Part shown: one piece after another, positions 36,125 to 45,173 of the stretch | Numbering within the stretch: position 1 is the stretch's first letter | How the letters are laid out: every line of letters starts with the position of its first letter | NCBI GenBank assembly: GCA_021781795.1 | Contig: JAJXWA010000006.1 | Coordinates: 38,105 to 102,104 of the forward strand | Source: Acidobacteriota bacterium | GTDB taxonomy: Bacteria; Acidobacteriota; Terriglobia; Terriglobales; Acidobacteriaceae | Direction: 5' to 3' | Length of the DNA: 64,000 nt | Translations under genes and position numbers: made by a program | The notes under the pieces: model-generated | The model's database searches: none | Seen by the model: the letters and a program-made list of their open reading frames with translations, nothing else | What the model was told of the DNA's origin: nothing

Positions 36125-37447
36125 TTATTGCTTGGAGGGTCCGGCAAGATGTGCCGCCAGTTCCGCGCGGGGAACTTTCGTCTGTGTGCCGGTGGCGAAA
36201 TCCTTCACTGTCAGGATACCGGATTGAAGCTCATCTTCGCCGAGGATAACGATGCGGCGTGCCGTTCGATCCGCTGCCTCAAAAGACTTCTTCAGCCGGA
36301 ACGATCCGTCGCCGAGTTCAGCGCTGAGTCCCGCGCGGCGCAGTTCGCGCGCCAGCGCCAGCCCGGCTGCGTTCATCGCGGCCAGCTTGGCGGCGTCTTT
36401 GGCGTCGGCCATGGGGGCCACATAGGCATCCACCTTGTCCGTGGCGGCGGCCTGTTCCTGCTGGGCCTGCAGCGTCAGCACCAGCCGGTCCAGGCCGATG
36501 GCGAAGCCAATGCCCGGCGCACGCGGCCCGCCGATGGCCTCGCTGAGGCCGTCGTAGCGTCCGCCGCCAAGCAGCGCATTCTGCGCCCCCAGCCCGCCGT
36601 GCGTGAACTCAAAGGTTGTGCGCGTGTAGTAGTCCAGCCCGCGCACCAGCCGTGGATTGAGCGTGTAGGCCACGCCAGAAGCATCCAGCGCGGCGGTGAC
36701 GGCAGCAAAGTGCTGGCGCGAGTCCTCGTCGAGCGAGTCGGCAATCCTGGGCAGCGTCTCGATGATCGGCTGGTCCTCGGGCACCTTGCAGTCCAGCACG
36801 CGCAGCGGATTGGTGACGGCGCGGCGCTGGCAGTCGGCGCACATCTTCGGTGCGAGCGGGATGAGCGCATCGCGCAGGGCCTGGTTGTAGCGCTCGCGGT
36901 CCGCGGCAGAGCCCACGGAGTTCAGGTGCAGCGTCCAGCCGGTGATGCCCAGCTCATCAAGCAGCGCGGCCAGCATCTCCAGCACCTCGGCATCGCGCAG
37001 CGGGCTTTCACTGCCGGCCGAGGGCGGCCCGATGACTTCGGCGCCAATCTGCCAGAACTGGCGGTAGCGGCCCTTCTGCGGACGCTCGCGGCGAAACTGC
37101 GGGCCGATGTAGTAGAGCTTCTGCAACTGGCCGGTCTCGCCCAGCTTGTGCTCGATGTAGGCGCGGACCACGCCGGCGGTGTTCTCGGGACGAAGCGTGA
37201 GGGATTGGGGCTTTTCCGACTGCGCGCGGGCGCGGTCCTCCCACGTGTACATCTCCTTGGAAACAATGTCAGTTTCCTCGCCGACGCTGCGGGAGAAAAG
37301 AGAGGTGTCTTCAAAGACAGGGGTGCGGATCTCGCCGAAGTTGTAACGGGCAAAGACGCGGCGGGCCGTGGCCTCAATGTGGTTCCACATGGCCGTCTCC
37401 GGCGGCAGCAGGTCGCGCGTGCCGCGCACGGCTTTCAATGTGCTCAT
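36125..37447 (-). CDS. hisS: histidyl-tRNA synthetase
   Basis: A 440-residue class II synthetase that charges tRNA-His. It starts [15 protein letters not shown], has [20 protein letters not shown] (motif 2), a His-binding segment [13 protein letters not shown] and [14 protein letters not shown] (motif 3 region), and a C-terminal anticodon domain from about 335. GGAAGAG is close before the ATG. With aspS it forms the common hisS-aspS pair on the minus strand. Confidence 0.96.
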   Translation of the reverse strand: MSTLKAVRGTRDLLPPETAMWNHIEATARRVFARYNFGEIRTPVFEDTSLFSRSVGEETDIVSKEMYTWEDRARAQSEKPQSLTLRPENTAGVVRAYIEHKLGETGQLQKLYYIGPQFRRERPQKGRYRQFWQIGAEVIGPPSAGSESPLRDAEVLEMLAALLDELGITGWTLHLNSVGSAADRERYNQALRDALIPLAPKMCADCQRRAVTNPLRVLDCKVPEDQPIIETLPRIADSLDEDSRQHFAAVTAALDASGVAYTLNPRLVRGLDYYTRTTFEFTHGGLGAQNALLGGGRYDGLSEAIGGPRAPGIGFAIGLDRLVLTLQAQQEQAAATDKVDAYVAPMADAKDAAKLAAMNAAGLALARELRRAGLSAELGDGSFRLKKSFEAADRTARRIVILGEDELQSGILTVKDFATGTQTKVPRAELAAHLAGPSKQ

Positions 37448-37548
37448 GACTCTTCCAGTCTAAATGGAGCGATCTGTGCGGTAACATTGCGCCGTAAGTC
37501 AGTGGACGACGCACCGCTGAACTCATGCCTGCGCAACCTCCACGCACG

Positions 37549-37576
37549 CAAAAACCCCATCCGCGTGGGATGGGGT
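37549..37576 (-). terminator. rho-independent terminator after rpmB
   Basis: The stem CCCCATCC/GGATGGGG (37555-37562 with 37568-37575) has a 5-base loop. Read on the minus strand it is followed by TTTTT, and it lies 57 bases after the rpmB stop. Confidence 0.85.
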
Positions 37577-37633
37577 CGTGGGTCCTTCAAACCTTGATAC
37601 AGCGATCGCGCAGAGCGAGCTCTGCCGTCGCCG

Positions 37634-37822
37634 CTAGGCCTTTGCGACCTTGCCGCTCTTGATGCAGCTGGTGCAGACGCGGATGCGCTTTGAAGCGCCG
37701 TTGACCACCGCCTTGACGGCCTGCAGGTTCACGTTCCAGCGGCGGCGCGTCACGTTGTGCGCGTGAGAGATGTTGTTGCCAAACTGCGGCTTCTTGCCGC
37801 AAACATCGCATACCTGTGCCAT
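37634..37822 (-). CDS. rpmB: 50S ribosomal protein L28
   Basis: A 62-residue L28 starting [23 protein letters not shown], with the RRRWNVNLQ segment and C-terminal [13 protein letters not shown]. Both cysteine pairs (CxxC twice) are kept, so it is a zinc-binding C+ form. The Shine-Dalgarno CTGGAG is well placed for the ATG at 37822; longer frames upstream do not match L28. It has its own candidate promoter and terminator. Confidence 0.95.
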   Translation of the reverse strand: MAQVCDVCGKKPQFGNNISHAHNVTRRRWNVNLQAVKAVVNGASKRIRVCTSCIKSGKVAKA

Positions 37823-37965
37823 GGTTCCACTCCAGAATCTTGGGTTTTCGTCTTGCCGCTGCCGCGCGGAGGCTGAACTCAGCACACCCTGAACGGTACG
37901 TGCGGCCGGGCCGGACGACAGGGTGCGCGCAAAGGCACACATCCCCTACGGCTTACCGAAAATTC

Positions 37966-37995
37966 AGTATACCCTGAAACGCGGCAAAAGGCCAA
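37966..37995 (-). promoter_or_regulatory. candidate promoter of rpmB
   Basis: On the minus strand TTGGCC (37990-37995) is followed after 18 bases by TATACT (37966-37971). This would give an rpmB leader of about 135 bases. Confidence 0.4.
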
Positions 37996-38056
37996 GATGT
38001 GGGCGTCTTGCCCGCATGCTGTGTCTCCCGCACCGTCCGCCGGCCTGCCATTGATT

Positions 38057-38062
38057 TATCCT
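38057..38062 (+). promoter_or_regulatory. -10-like hexamer TATCCT upstream of the glycosyltransferase gene
   Basis: TATCCT is followed by GCCTTCG and the ATG at 38070, with 7 bases between and no Shine-Dalgarno. It could start a leaderless transcript. Confidence 0.4.
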
Positions 38063-38069
38063 GCCTTCG

Positions 38070-38864
38070 ATGCCCAACACCTTGTCGATTGCCATGATTG
38101 CCATGAACGAGGAGGCAAACCTGCCCCGTACGCTCGAAAGTGTGCGCTGGGCCGACGAGATCGTGCTGGTCGACTCGGGGTCAAAGGACCGGACCATCGA
38201 AATTGCCCATTCGTTTGGCGCCAAGACGGCCTACAACCCCATCAAGGGCCACGGCGAACAGAAGAACGTCGCTCTTGACCTGTGCACATCGGACTGGATT
38301 CTGCTGCTCGACGCCGACGAGGTGCTGACGCCGGAGCTGCAGACCGAGATTCAGGAGCTGCTGCGCGGCACGCCGAAATTCGACGCCTACTGGATTCCGC
38401 GCTTGAACCTTTACTTTGGCCGCTGGATTCGCCACGGAGGCTTCTATCCCGACCACAAGCTCCGGCTCTTCCGCCGCGGCAAGGCGCGGCTCAGCGAAGG
38501 AGTCGGACCGCATTCTACGCCGCAGTTCACGGGGCCACGCGGCAAGCTGCGGCATGACATGCTCCACTATGCCTACCCCACCCTGGCCGTCTACCTGGAG
38601 CACATGAACCGCTACAGCAACGAGATTGCCCTGTTGCTCTACAAGCGCGGCCGTACCAGCCGGTCGATGCCGGCTCTGGTATGGAACGCCATCCTCAACC
38701 CAGCGGCGACGTTCCTCTACAACTACGTCTTTCGGCTGGGCTTTCTCGATGGGCGCGAGGGACTGCTGCTCCATCTGAACCACTCGGTCTACATCCACTG
38801 GAAGTTCATCAAGGCGTGGTGGCTCTGGCGCAACGAGGCGGAAAACAGCGACCAAGCCAAGTGA
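38070..38864 (+). CDS. family 2 glycosyltransferase (WaaE/KdtX type)
   Basis: A 264-residue GT-A enzyme starting LSIAMIAMNEEANLPRTLESVRWADEIVLVDSGSKD, with the metal-binding DAD in LLLDADEV (about 87-93). The segments RWIRHGGFYPDHKLRLFRRG and the acidic-rich middle match the WaaE/KdtX group that adds glucose to the inner core of lipopolysaccharide. The last 60 residues are hydrophobic and may touch the membrane. No other LPS gene adjoins it. The next gene on the strand is unrelated. Confidence 0.88.
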   Translation: MPNTLSIAMIAMNEEANLPRTLESVRWADEIVLVDSGSKDRTIEIAHSFGAKTAYNPIKGHGEQKNVALDLCTSDWILLLDADEVLTPELQTEIQELLRGTPKFDAYWIPRLNLYFGRWIRHGGFYPDHKLRLFRRGKARLSEGVGPHSTPQFTGPRGKLRHDMLHYAYPTLAVYLEHMNRYSNEIALLLYKRGRTSRSMPALVWNAILNPAATFLYNYVFRLGFLDGREGLLLHLNHSVYIHWKFIKAWWLWRNEAENSDQAK

Positions 38865-38952
38865 CTGGGGCATGTTATAAGGTGTGTATTCCTGCGGATA
38901 ACTCCCGCAAGCTCAGCGAAAAAGACTCCACTCATCAGAGGCTCGCTCGCCC

Positions 38953-39645
38953 ATGCTTGACGTTCATGCGCCACACAGCAGAATCTCCGGATTCGCAGAG
39001 TTCTTCCTGCACCTGTTCACCATCACGGTCGGTCTACTGATCGCAACTCAGATTGAGGCCTGCATGGAGTGGCGGCACCATGTCCACGTAGCTGCGGAAG
39101 CGCGCGCCTCCCTGCACGAAGAAATCGAGCAGAATCTCAATGACCTGAAGGACGCACAGCCGGGCATGCGGACTTGGCGTGGAGAGGTGGAAAGCGATTT
39201 AACCCTCATGCGTCGGATCCAGAGCCACCCTTACGATCCAGCAGCGCAGCAATACACTTCACTCACGCTTCATTTCCACGACATCGCCCTACGTGACACG
39301 GCATGGAAAACGGCCCAGTCCACAGATGCGCTCGCCTATATGCCCTACCAAGAAGCGCGACAATACGCTGCCATTTATAAGAGGCAGGATGCGTTCCTTG
39401 CTGAACAACAGAAGCCTGAAGAGGATGTGGCTGAGCTTGCAGCGCTGGTAAACCGGTTTAACCTTGCTCCAAAGGCGCCGATCACCAGAGAACAGGCCAG
39501 TGAAATCGCCGAAAGACTCGGCAGAATGAAAATGCACCTACTTTTTTTGGACATGATCATGCAAGGAAGTATCGAAGAAGATGGTACATTCCTGGCGCAC
39601 CGCAAACCACGCGAGAGATATTCCGGAAATTCCGGCTCTCAGTAG
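38953..39645 (+). CDS. membrane-anchored protein of unknown function
   Basis: A 230-residue protein with one membrane span near residues 14-33 (FFLHLFTITVGLLIATQIEA) and a long, charged, mostly helical C-terminal part with possible coiled coils (about 40-60 and 140-190). I recall similar short proteins with a FAEFxxHLxTIxxGLLIA start in Terriglobia, but know no function. AGAGG lies 9 bases before the ATG. Base composition is a little more AT-rich than its neighbours. Confidence 0.7.
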   Translation: MLDVHAPHSRISGFAEFFLHLFTITVGLLIATQIEACMEWRHHVHVAAEARASLHEEIEQNLNDLKDAQPGMRTWRGEVESDLTLMRRIQSHPYDPAAQQYTSLTLHFHDIALRDTAWKTAQSTDALAYMPYQEARQYAAIYKRQDAFLAEQQKPEEDVAELAALVNRFNLAPKAPITREQASEIAERLGRMKMHLLFLDMIMQGSIEEDGTFLAHRKPRERYSGNSGSQ

Positions 39646-39675
39646 AGACCCCCGCCCACCGAGGATGCGCCAAAC

Positions 39676-40155
39676 CTAAATGTGGCAGCTCGTCAGGCCA
39701 CGCTTTTCCAAATAGCGCTGGTGATATTCCTCGGCACGCCAGAAGGTTTGTGCCGGCTCCACCTTGGTGACAATCCTCTTCGGCTTGTACCGCCCCTCGG
39801 CCGTCAGCTGATCGATCTTGGCGCGGGCTGCCGCTTCCTGCTCAGGCGAGTGGAAGAAGATGGCGGAGCGATACTGCGTCCCCCAGTCCGGCCCCTGGCG
39901 ATTTAGGGTCGTGGGATCGTGCAGCGAGAAAAACGCATCGAGCAACTGCGCGTAGCTGATCTTTTCGGGGTCGAAGTCCAGCTCGACCACCTCCGCGTGG
40001 CCGGTCTGATCTGTGCAAACATCCCGGTAGGTGGGCTGCTCCAGAGCCCCGCCCTCATAGCCAACAGCCGTTGCCCTCACGCCGGGAAGCGCGGCAAACG
40101 CCGCCTCCACGCCCCAGAAACATCCTGCGCCGAATGTCGCCTTCTCTGTGCTCAT
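39676..40155 (-). CDS. msrA: peptide methionine sulfoxide reductase A
   Basis: Reduces S-methionine sulfoxide in proteins. The 159-residue form has the active-site GCFWG at 11-15 with catalytic Cys12, then [23 protein letters not shown] and the DPTTLNRQG segment. Resolving cysteines of longer forms are missing apart from Cys157 near the C-terminus. The compact length matches many bacterial MsrA proteins. It lies downstream of rluB on the same strand, with 60 bases between. Confidence 0.95.
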   Translation of the reverse strand: MSTEKATFGAGCFWGVEAAFAALPGVRATAVGYEGGALEQPTYRDVCTDQTGHAEVVELDFDPEKISYAQLLDAFFSLHDPTTLNRQGPDWGTQYRSAIFFHSPEQEAAARAKIDQLTAEGRYKPKRIVTKVEPAQTFWRAEEYHQRYLEKRGLTSCHI

Positions 40156-40215
40156 AGACCATCCGATGCGCCGCCGCGCCCGTTTGTCACAGCATTTCGG
40201 TGTTCCATGCCCGGT

Positions 40216-42090
40216 TTAGCCGCGACCTTTGCCGCGCGGGCCTCCGCTGGGCTTGCCACCGGGCTTACCTCCAGGCCTGCCACCGGGCCTCCCGCTCGGC
40301 CTGCTTCCGGGACGACTGCCCGGCTTCCCTCCGGGTCTGCCCCCGGGACGACTGGCTCCTCCCGGCTTGCCGCGGAAGCCGGACTTGCCCGGACCGGATG
40401 GCCTTGCACCGAAGGCCGGTTTCGCTTTGAACGCCGGCTTTGCACCAAAGGCTGGCTTGCGCCCTGAACCACCCTGCTGCCCGCTCGCGGGCTTACTCGT
40501 GCCTCCAAATGAACGTTTGTCGCTGCGCTGGAAAGATGGCTTGCCGGATCGAGGCGATGCCATTCCCTCGCCTTCGCTTCGGCGCGGGCGTGCGGTCCCT
40601 CCGCCGGGCTCATTCTCCCGACGGCGGTCCGCGCGCTCCCAGCCCCGCCCAGGCCCTTTGCTCGTGTCGGGGCCCTTGCCAAAGCCTCTGCCCGCGGGCC
40701 TGCCAAGACCCTTGCCAAACTCAGGTCGAGCTCCGCCGCCAAATCCGACGCGCGAAGGGGCTTTACCGCCAGCGCGTGGCCTTTCGGTGCGCCCAAAGCT
40801 ACGCCGTCCTTCGCCGGGCTGCTCCCCACGCGGCGCAAAGGGCTTGCCAAAGGATCGCTGACCAAAGCCGGTTTTGCCATATGGCTTACGCCCGGGCTCT
40901 TCGCTTCCAAACCGAGGCTTCTCTGCGCTGCGTGCGCCTTGAGGCCTGCCAAAGCCCGGCTTGCCGCCGGGCCGTGGGCCGCGCTCCCTGCGCCGTTCGC
41001 CAAAGCCCTCCTCCGGACGCTGTGCACGCTCCGGCAATTCAAATTTTTCCCAGCGCTCTTCCTTACGCCCAAAGGGCTTGGCTTCGCGGGCCTCGGGCAA
41101 CTCGCGGCCGGCTCTCTGCTGCCGATTTCCCGGCCTCCGCTCGAAACGCTGCCCGGCGGGCCGTCCCGCCTCCTTGGGCAGCATCTGGGTTGTCTTCATG
41201 CGGCGCGGCTTCAGTTTGCCCTCGGCGGCCAGGCGCACCTGCGCCAACTCTTCCGGCTCCAGTTCGCGGAGCTTGCCGGGCTCCAGGTCAAGCACTAGCG
41301 GGCCGTAGCCCACGCGGCGAATCTTTTCCACGTGGTGGCCAATCTCCTCGAACATCTTGCGCAGCTCGCGGTTGCGCCCCTCGATGAGCACCACTTCAAA
41401 CCAGGGGTTGTCGCCGGCGCGCACCTGCCGAATGCGCGCTGGGGCGGTGCGTACTTTACCCTCGCCGGGTTTGCCTCGCTCGATGGCGACGCCTGTACGA
41501 AGGCGTTCCAGCTCGTCTTCGCCGGGCTGACCGGCCACTTTCACGAGATAGGTCTTCTCCACGCCGGAGGCGGCGCGCGTCAGCGCATGCGCCAGTTCGC
41601 CGTCGTTCGTCACCAGCAGCAGGCCTTCGCTCAAGTAGTCAAGCCGGCCCACCGGGTAGAGGCGCTCCCCCATCTTCGTGAAGAACTGCATCACCGTAGG
41701 ACGGCCTTCGGGGTCGCTCACCGTAGTCACGTAGCCCTTGGGCTTGTTGAGCATGAAATAACGCAACCGCTCAGCCCCTTGGAGCAGCTTGCCGTCGACG
41801 CGAATGTGATCGCGCGCGGGATCCGCCTTGGTGCCCAGCGTGCTGACAACCTGCCCATTCACCTGCACGCGGCCTTCGGTAATCAGTTCTTCGGCGTGAC
41901 GGCGGCTGGCGATGCCTGCCTTCGCCAGAATCTTCTGCAGCCGCTCCAGACGCGGCGCAGGGAGCGAAGGCTCAGGTTCCTCTTCGATCACCAGGGGCGC
42001 AGCCTCGGCAGGCTCAGCTTCGGTTTCGTCGTGCAACTCGGGTTCGGCGGCTTCGGGATTCAGCTCTTCCGGTTCGTGCTCGTCAGTCAT
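40216..42090 (-). CDS. rluB: rRNA pseudouridine synthase (RluB-like) with long basic low-complexity tail
   Basis: A 624-residue protein. An acidic N-terminal stretch (1-45) precedes an S4 RNA-binding domain (about 47-95) and the RsuA/RluB catalytic domain with Asp151 in VGRLDYLSEGLLLVTNDG. The enzyme core ends near 280. The remaining about 345 residues are Gly, Arg, Lys and Pro rich, with repeats such as GKPGFGRP, KPAFGAKPAF and GGRPGGKPG, and are probably disordered and RNA-binding. The start at 42090 overlaps the scpB stop by 8 bases. An in-frame extension upstream was rejected because it lies inside scpB. Confidence 0.9.
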   Translation of the reverse strand: MTDEHEPEELNPEAAEPELHDETEAEPAEAAPLVIEEEPEPSLPAPRLERLQKILAKAGIASRRHAEELITEGRVQVNGQVVSTLGTKADPARDHIRVDGKLLQGAERLRYFMLNKPKGYVTTVSDPEGRPTVMQFFTKMGERLYPVGRLDYLSEGLLLVTNDGELAHALTRAASGVEKTYLVKVAGQPGEDELERLRTGVAIERGKPGEGKVRTAPARIRQVRAGDNPWFEVVLIEGRNRELRKMFEEIGHHVEKIRRVGYGPLVLDLEPGKLRELEPEELAQVRLAAEGKLKPRRMKTTQMLPKEAGRPAGQRFERRPGNRQQRAGRELPEAREAKPFGRKEERWEKFELPERAQRPEEGFGERRRERGPRPGGKPGFGRPQGARSAEKPRFGSEEPGRKPYGKTGFGQRSFGKPFAPRGEQPGEGRRSFGRTERPRAGGKAPSRVGFGGGARPEFGKGLGRPAGRGFGKGPDTSKGPGRGWERADRRRENEPGGGTARPRRSEGEGMASPRSGKPSFQRSDKRSFGGTSKPASGQQGGSGRKPAFGAKPAFKAKPAFGARPSGPGKSGFRGKPGGASRPGGRPGGKPGSRPGSRPSGRPGGRPGGKPGGKPSGGPRGKGRG

Positions 42091-43087
42091 GGGACGGCGT
42101 CTCGATTTCTGCACCCTCGCTGGGCGCTGGTTCTTCCGGATGGCTCTCCGCTCCGGCTGTTTCGGCCGAAGCTTCGCCGGAATCCTCCGGAGCATTTTCG
42201 TCCAGCTCCGGACCTTCATCGGTTACGTGCTCGAACCCGGATTCGACTTCCTGCGTGTCGCCTCCCACTTCTTCGCTCAACTCGATCGCGGCCATCTTCT
42301 CGAACTCATCCATGGATGGCAGCTCGGAAAGGTCCTTGAGCCCGAAGCGCAGCAGGAACTCTTTGGTGGTTTTGTAGAGGATGGGACGGCCAATGACCTG
42401 CTTGCGGCCTGCGGTGCTGATGAGCTTGCGGCTGAGCAGCGAGCCCAGCACGCCAGCGGACTCAACGCCGCGAATCTCATTCACCTCGGGCGCGGTCACG
42501 GGCTGCTTGTAGGCAACGACGGCCAGTGTCTCCAGCGCGGGCAGCGAGAGCTTCATGGGCGGCTTGAGGCTCTTGATGAACAGGCGCACGGCGTCGTGGC
42601 ACTCGGGCTTGGTGGCCATGCGATAGCCGCCGGCAATCTCGCGAACCTCGATGCCGCGATCATCGCTGGCGTACCCGGCGATCGCCTCGTCGAGAATCTC
42701 CCGCAGAACGGCTTTGACCTCGCGGTCGCGCTGGCGGGCTTCGCGCCGGGCATCCGCCTCGGGGTCGGCAGCTTCCACTTGCGTCTCGTTGGCGGACGCA
42801 TCCGCATCCCCGTCCGGGGGCGCGGGGGGCGCGGCCTCGCCCGGCTCATCCAGCGCCGCGGCGGCGGGCGGTGCAGGTTCGGGCTGGCTTTCCTCCAGGC
42901 CGAGGTATTCAAGCCCTTCCCCTAAAAGGGGTTGCGGCTCGGCGGCGGGAGCGGCTGCGCCCTGCGCGGCATCCCGCTCGGCCTTGTATTCAAGGGCGTC
43001 GGCGGCAAACAGTGCCGCGAGCTGGGCCAGGGTGACTGGCTCCTCGGCGGCGTAAATCACAGCTTCGAGCTTTGCTTTCAGACTCAT
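42083..43087 (-). CDS. scpB: segregation and condensation protein B
   Basis: ScpB is a tandem winged-helix protein that binds ScpA in the SMC complex. At 334 residues it is much longer than the usual 170-220. The first winged-helix starts MSLKAKLEAVIYAAEEPVTLAQLAALF, and is then split by an Ala/Pro/Glu-rich stretch at about 36-120. The fold resumes in REVKAVLREILDEAIAGY. The second domain has LPALETLAVVAYKQPVT and EINEIRGV-like residues. An acidic tail follows from about 282. It overlaps the next gene, rluB. Confidence 0.9.
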   Translation of the reverse strand: MSLKAKLEAVIYAAEEPVTLAQLAALFAADALEYKAERDAAQGAAAPAAEPQPLLGEGLEYLGLEESQPEPAPPAAAALDEPGEAAPPAPPDGDADASANETQVEAADPEADARREARQRDREVKAVLREILDEAIAGYASDDRGIEVREIAGGYRMATKPECHDAVRLFIKSLKPPMKLSLPALETLAVVAYKQPVTAPEVNEIRGVESAGVLGSLLSRKLISTAGRKQVIGRPILYKTTKEFLLRFGLKDLSELPSMDEFEKMAAIELSEEVGGDTQEVESGFEHVTDEGPELDENAPEDSGEASAETAGAESHPEEPAPSEGAEIETPSHD

Positions 43088-43184
43088 TCGGCAATCCGTA
43101 CCTCGTTTATGGTACCGGATGCTCAGGCACTGGCGCGCGCAGGTGAGGCTGTGCCTGTGCAAAGCTGGGCAGAAACCTGCGCTT

Positions 43185-44792
43185 TCAGCCGATTAGGCGG
43201 AAGAGATAGTAGAGAACTCCGGAGAGCAGCGCCGCCACCGGCAGCGTGAAGATCCATCCCGCGGCGATGTTGCGCACCGTGGAGAAGTGCAGGCCGCTGC
43301 CATTGGCCGCCATGGTGCCCGCCACGCCCGAGCTGAGGATGTGCGTGGTCGAGACAGGCAGGCCGAAGTTGTCCGCAGCGAAGATTGTGCCCATGGCCAC
43401 GAGGCCCGCCGCCGCTCCCTGCGCATAGGTCAAATGCTCTTTGCCGATGCGCTCGCCAACCGTAATCACAATGCGCCGCCATCCGACCATGGTGCCGAGG
43501 CCCAGCGCCAACGCCACCGCAACCTTGACCCAGGTGGGAATGAACTGCGTGCTCCGGTCAAGGCTGCTGCGATAGCGGCGCAGCGCAGCGCGATCCGCCG
43601 AAGCAGCCGGAAGAGCATGCGCCTTATCCATCAGCCGCAGCGCCTCGCTGGTGACGTACATGTCATTGCGCACGCTGGTCTGCTCCGCCGCGGGAAGGGC
43701 GCTGAGGCTGCCATACTGGCGCACCTGGCGGTCGAGCGCATGCACCATCGAATTCAGATCGGCGACCGTGTCTGGCGCGAGGCGATGGGTACGCGCGTAC
43801 TCGCCTAACGCAGCTCGCGGATCGGCGGCAGGCGTGCCCGGCTGGCGATCGAGAATGCTCTCCGCCTGCGCGGAGGCGGCGAGGAGCTGCTGGAGGTCAG
43901 CCGGGCTGAGGCCGTGATTCAGCGCATACGCCGCAGGCATGGTGCCGATGAGGATGAGCATGATGAGGCCCATCCCCTTTTGTCCATCGTTAGAGCCGTG
44001 GAAGAAGCTGACGCCGGTGCAGGTGAGCACCATCAGGGCGCGGATTGGCAGCGGCGGAGGCTGGTTGTCTTTGGGCGCTTCGTAGAGCTCAGGAAAGCGG
44101 AAGCTCCACTTGGAGACGAGAAGCAGCGCAGCGGCGAGCACGAACCCGACGATAGGCGAGATTAGCAGCGCCTTGAGCACCTTGTAGGCCTGATCCCAGT
44201 CCAGCCCTGAAGCTCCTGCGTGCGGGTTGAGCCACTGGTTGGCGAGGCCGACGCCGATGATGGAGCCGACCAGCGTGTGCGAGCTGGACGCAGGCAGACC
44301 GAACCACCATGTGCCGAGGTTCCACAGGATGGCGGCGACCAGCAGCGCAAAGACCATGGAGAAACCGGAGCCGGAACTGACCTTGAGGACGAGCTCGACG
44401 GGCAGCAGCGCGAGAACGGAGTAGGCGACAGCGCCGGAGGACAACAGGACGCCGGCGAGATTGCAGATGCCCGACCAGACGACGGCGAGGCGCGGCTCCA
44501 GCGAATGGGTGTAGATGACCGTCGCCACAGCGTTGGCGGTGTCATGAAAGCCGTTGACGAATTCAAAGCCGAGGGCGATGGTGAGCGTGACCGCGAGCAA
44601 GACGTAAGCCGAGTGGCTGGCAATCTGCACAGGAGCCAGGTCTCGCGCCAGCTGGACCACGATGTAGCTGAGGCCCGCTGCGAGCGCCGCGAGAAAGACC
44701 ACGCGCCCCGTGCGGCCGGGTCGCCGCTGCAGCTTGCGATCCAGCAGAGATGCCGGCTCAGTCAGAATCTGGGTCGTCGCCAGATCAGCCAT
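43185..44792 (-). CDS. inorganic phosphate transporter, PiT family
   Basis: A 535-residue phosphate permease. Both halves carry PiT signatures: GFEFVNGFHDTANAVATVIYT in the N half and FGLPVSTTHILSSGVAGTM in the C half, with WFGLPASSSHTLVG between. About 10-11 membrane spans. A soluble loop of about 130 residues (around 320-440), with many Ala and Asp residues, separates the halves. The start at 44792 is chosen as the first Met of a plausible N-terminus. It lies between scpB and DUF4397 genes on the same strand. Confidence 0.9.
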   Translation of the reverse strand: MADLATTQILTEPASLLDRKLQRRPGRTGRVVFLAALAAGLSYIVVQLARDLAPVQIASHSAYVLLAVTLTIALGFEFVNGFHDTANAVATVIYTHSLEPRLAVVWSGICNLAGVLLSSGAVAYSVLALLPVELVLKVSSGSGFSMVFALLVAAILWNLGTWWFGLPASSSHTLVGSIIGVGLANQWLNPHAGASGLDWDQAYKVLKALLISPIVGFVLAAALLLVSKWSFRFPELYEAPKDNQPPPLPIRALMVLTCTGVSFFHGSNDGQKGMGLIMLILIGTMPAAYALNHGLSPADLQQLLAASAQAESILDRQPGTPAADPRAALGEYARTHRLAPDTVADLNSMVHALDRQVRQYGSLSALPAAEQTSVRNDMYVTSEALRLMDKAHALPAASADRAALRRYRSSLDRSTQFIPTWVKVAVALALGLGTMVGWRRIVITVGERIGKEHLTYAQGAAAGLVAMGTIFAADNFGLPVSTTHILSSGVAGTMAANGSGLHFSTVRNIAAGWIFTLPVAALLSGVLYYLFRLIG

Positions 44793-45173
44793 GCAAACAC
44801 TCCGCGGTGGCGATCGGGGACGACCGGTGCGAACGGCGAACCGCTGCGGACGATGCAACGGGAACACGAAGGACGTATGTGCAGTGGGCGGCAGAGCGGG
44901 AGAGAAGTATGCCCGGCAAAAAGACTTGCATAAAACCCCGGCAGCCAGATCTGCGCGGCTGCGTGCAATGCGAACACTGGGGATTGGCTCGCTGCCCTTG
45001 ATGTTACACCTGCCGGGCTGGGTCTACCTGTGATGAAAACGCTGCCAATTCTCGACGCGAGGCGAACAGAGGGCGAATCAAGAGTCAGCTATAAGAGGGC
45101 GGGAGGATGGCTGTCACCTCCCGCCGAAGGCCGGATCGAGCAGACGAGAAACGCAATAATCGCGGGGATGCAA
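44793..45173. other. intergenic region, 381 bp, with a hairpin
   Basis: Lies between the PiT gene and the DUF4397 gene, both on the minus strand. GGCGGGAGG (45098-45106) and CCTCCCGCC (45117-45125) form a perfect 9-bp stem with a 10-base loop 49 bases after the DUF4397 stop, so it may end that transcript. No T-tract follows. No gene seen; the rest should hold the PiT promoter. Confidence 0.45.

Noticed and set aside
35771..37597. Open frame of 608 codons running antisense across aspS and hisS
   Set aside because: It crosses two clear tRNA synthetase genes on the other strand and has no recognisable domain; typical GC-rich shadow.
40230..40480. Repeated Gly/Arg/Lys/Pro codons in the rluB tail considered as a DNA repeat array or CRISPR
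   Set aside because: The units are irregular and follow codon phase; there are no unique spacers. It is coding low complexity.
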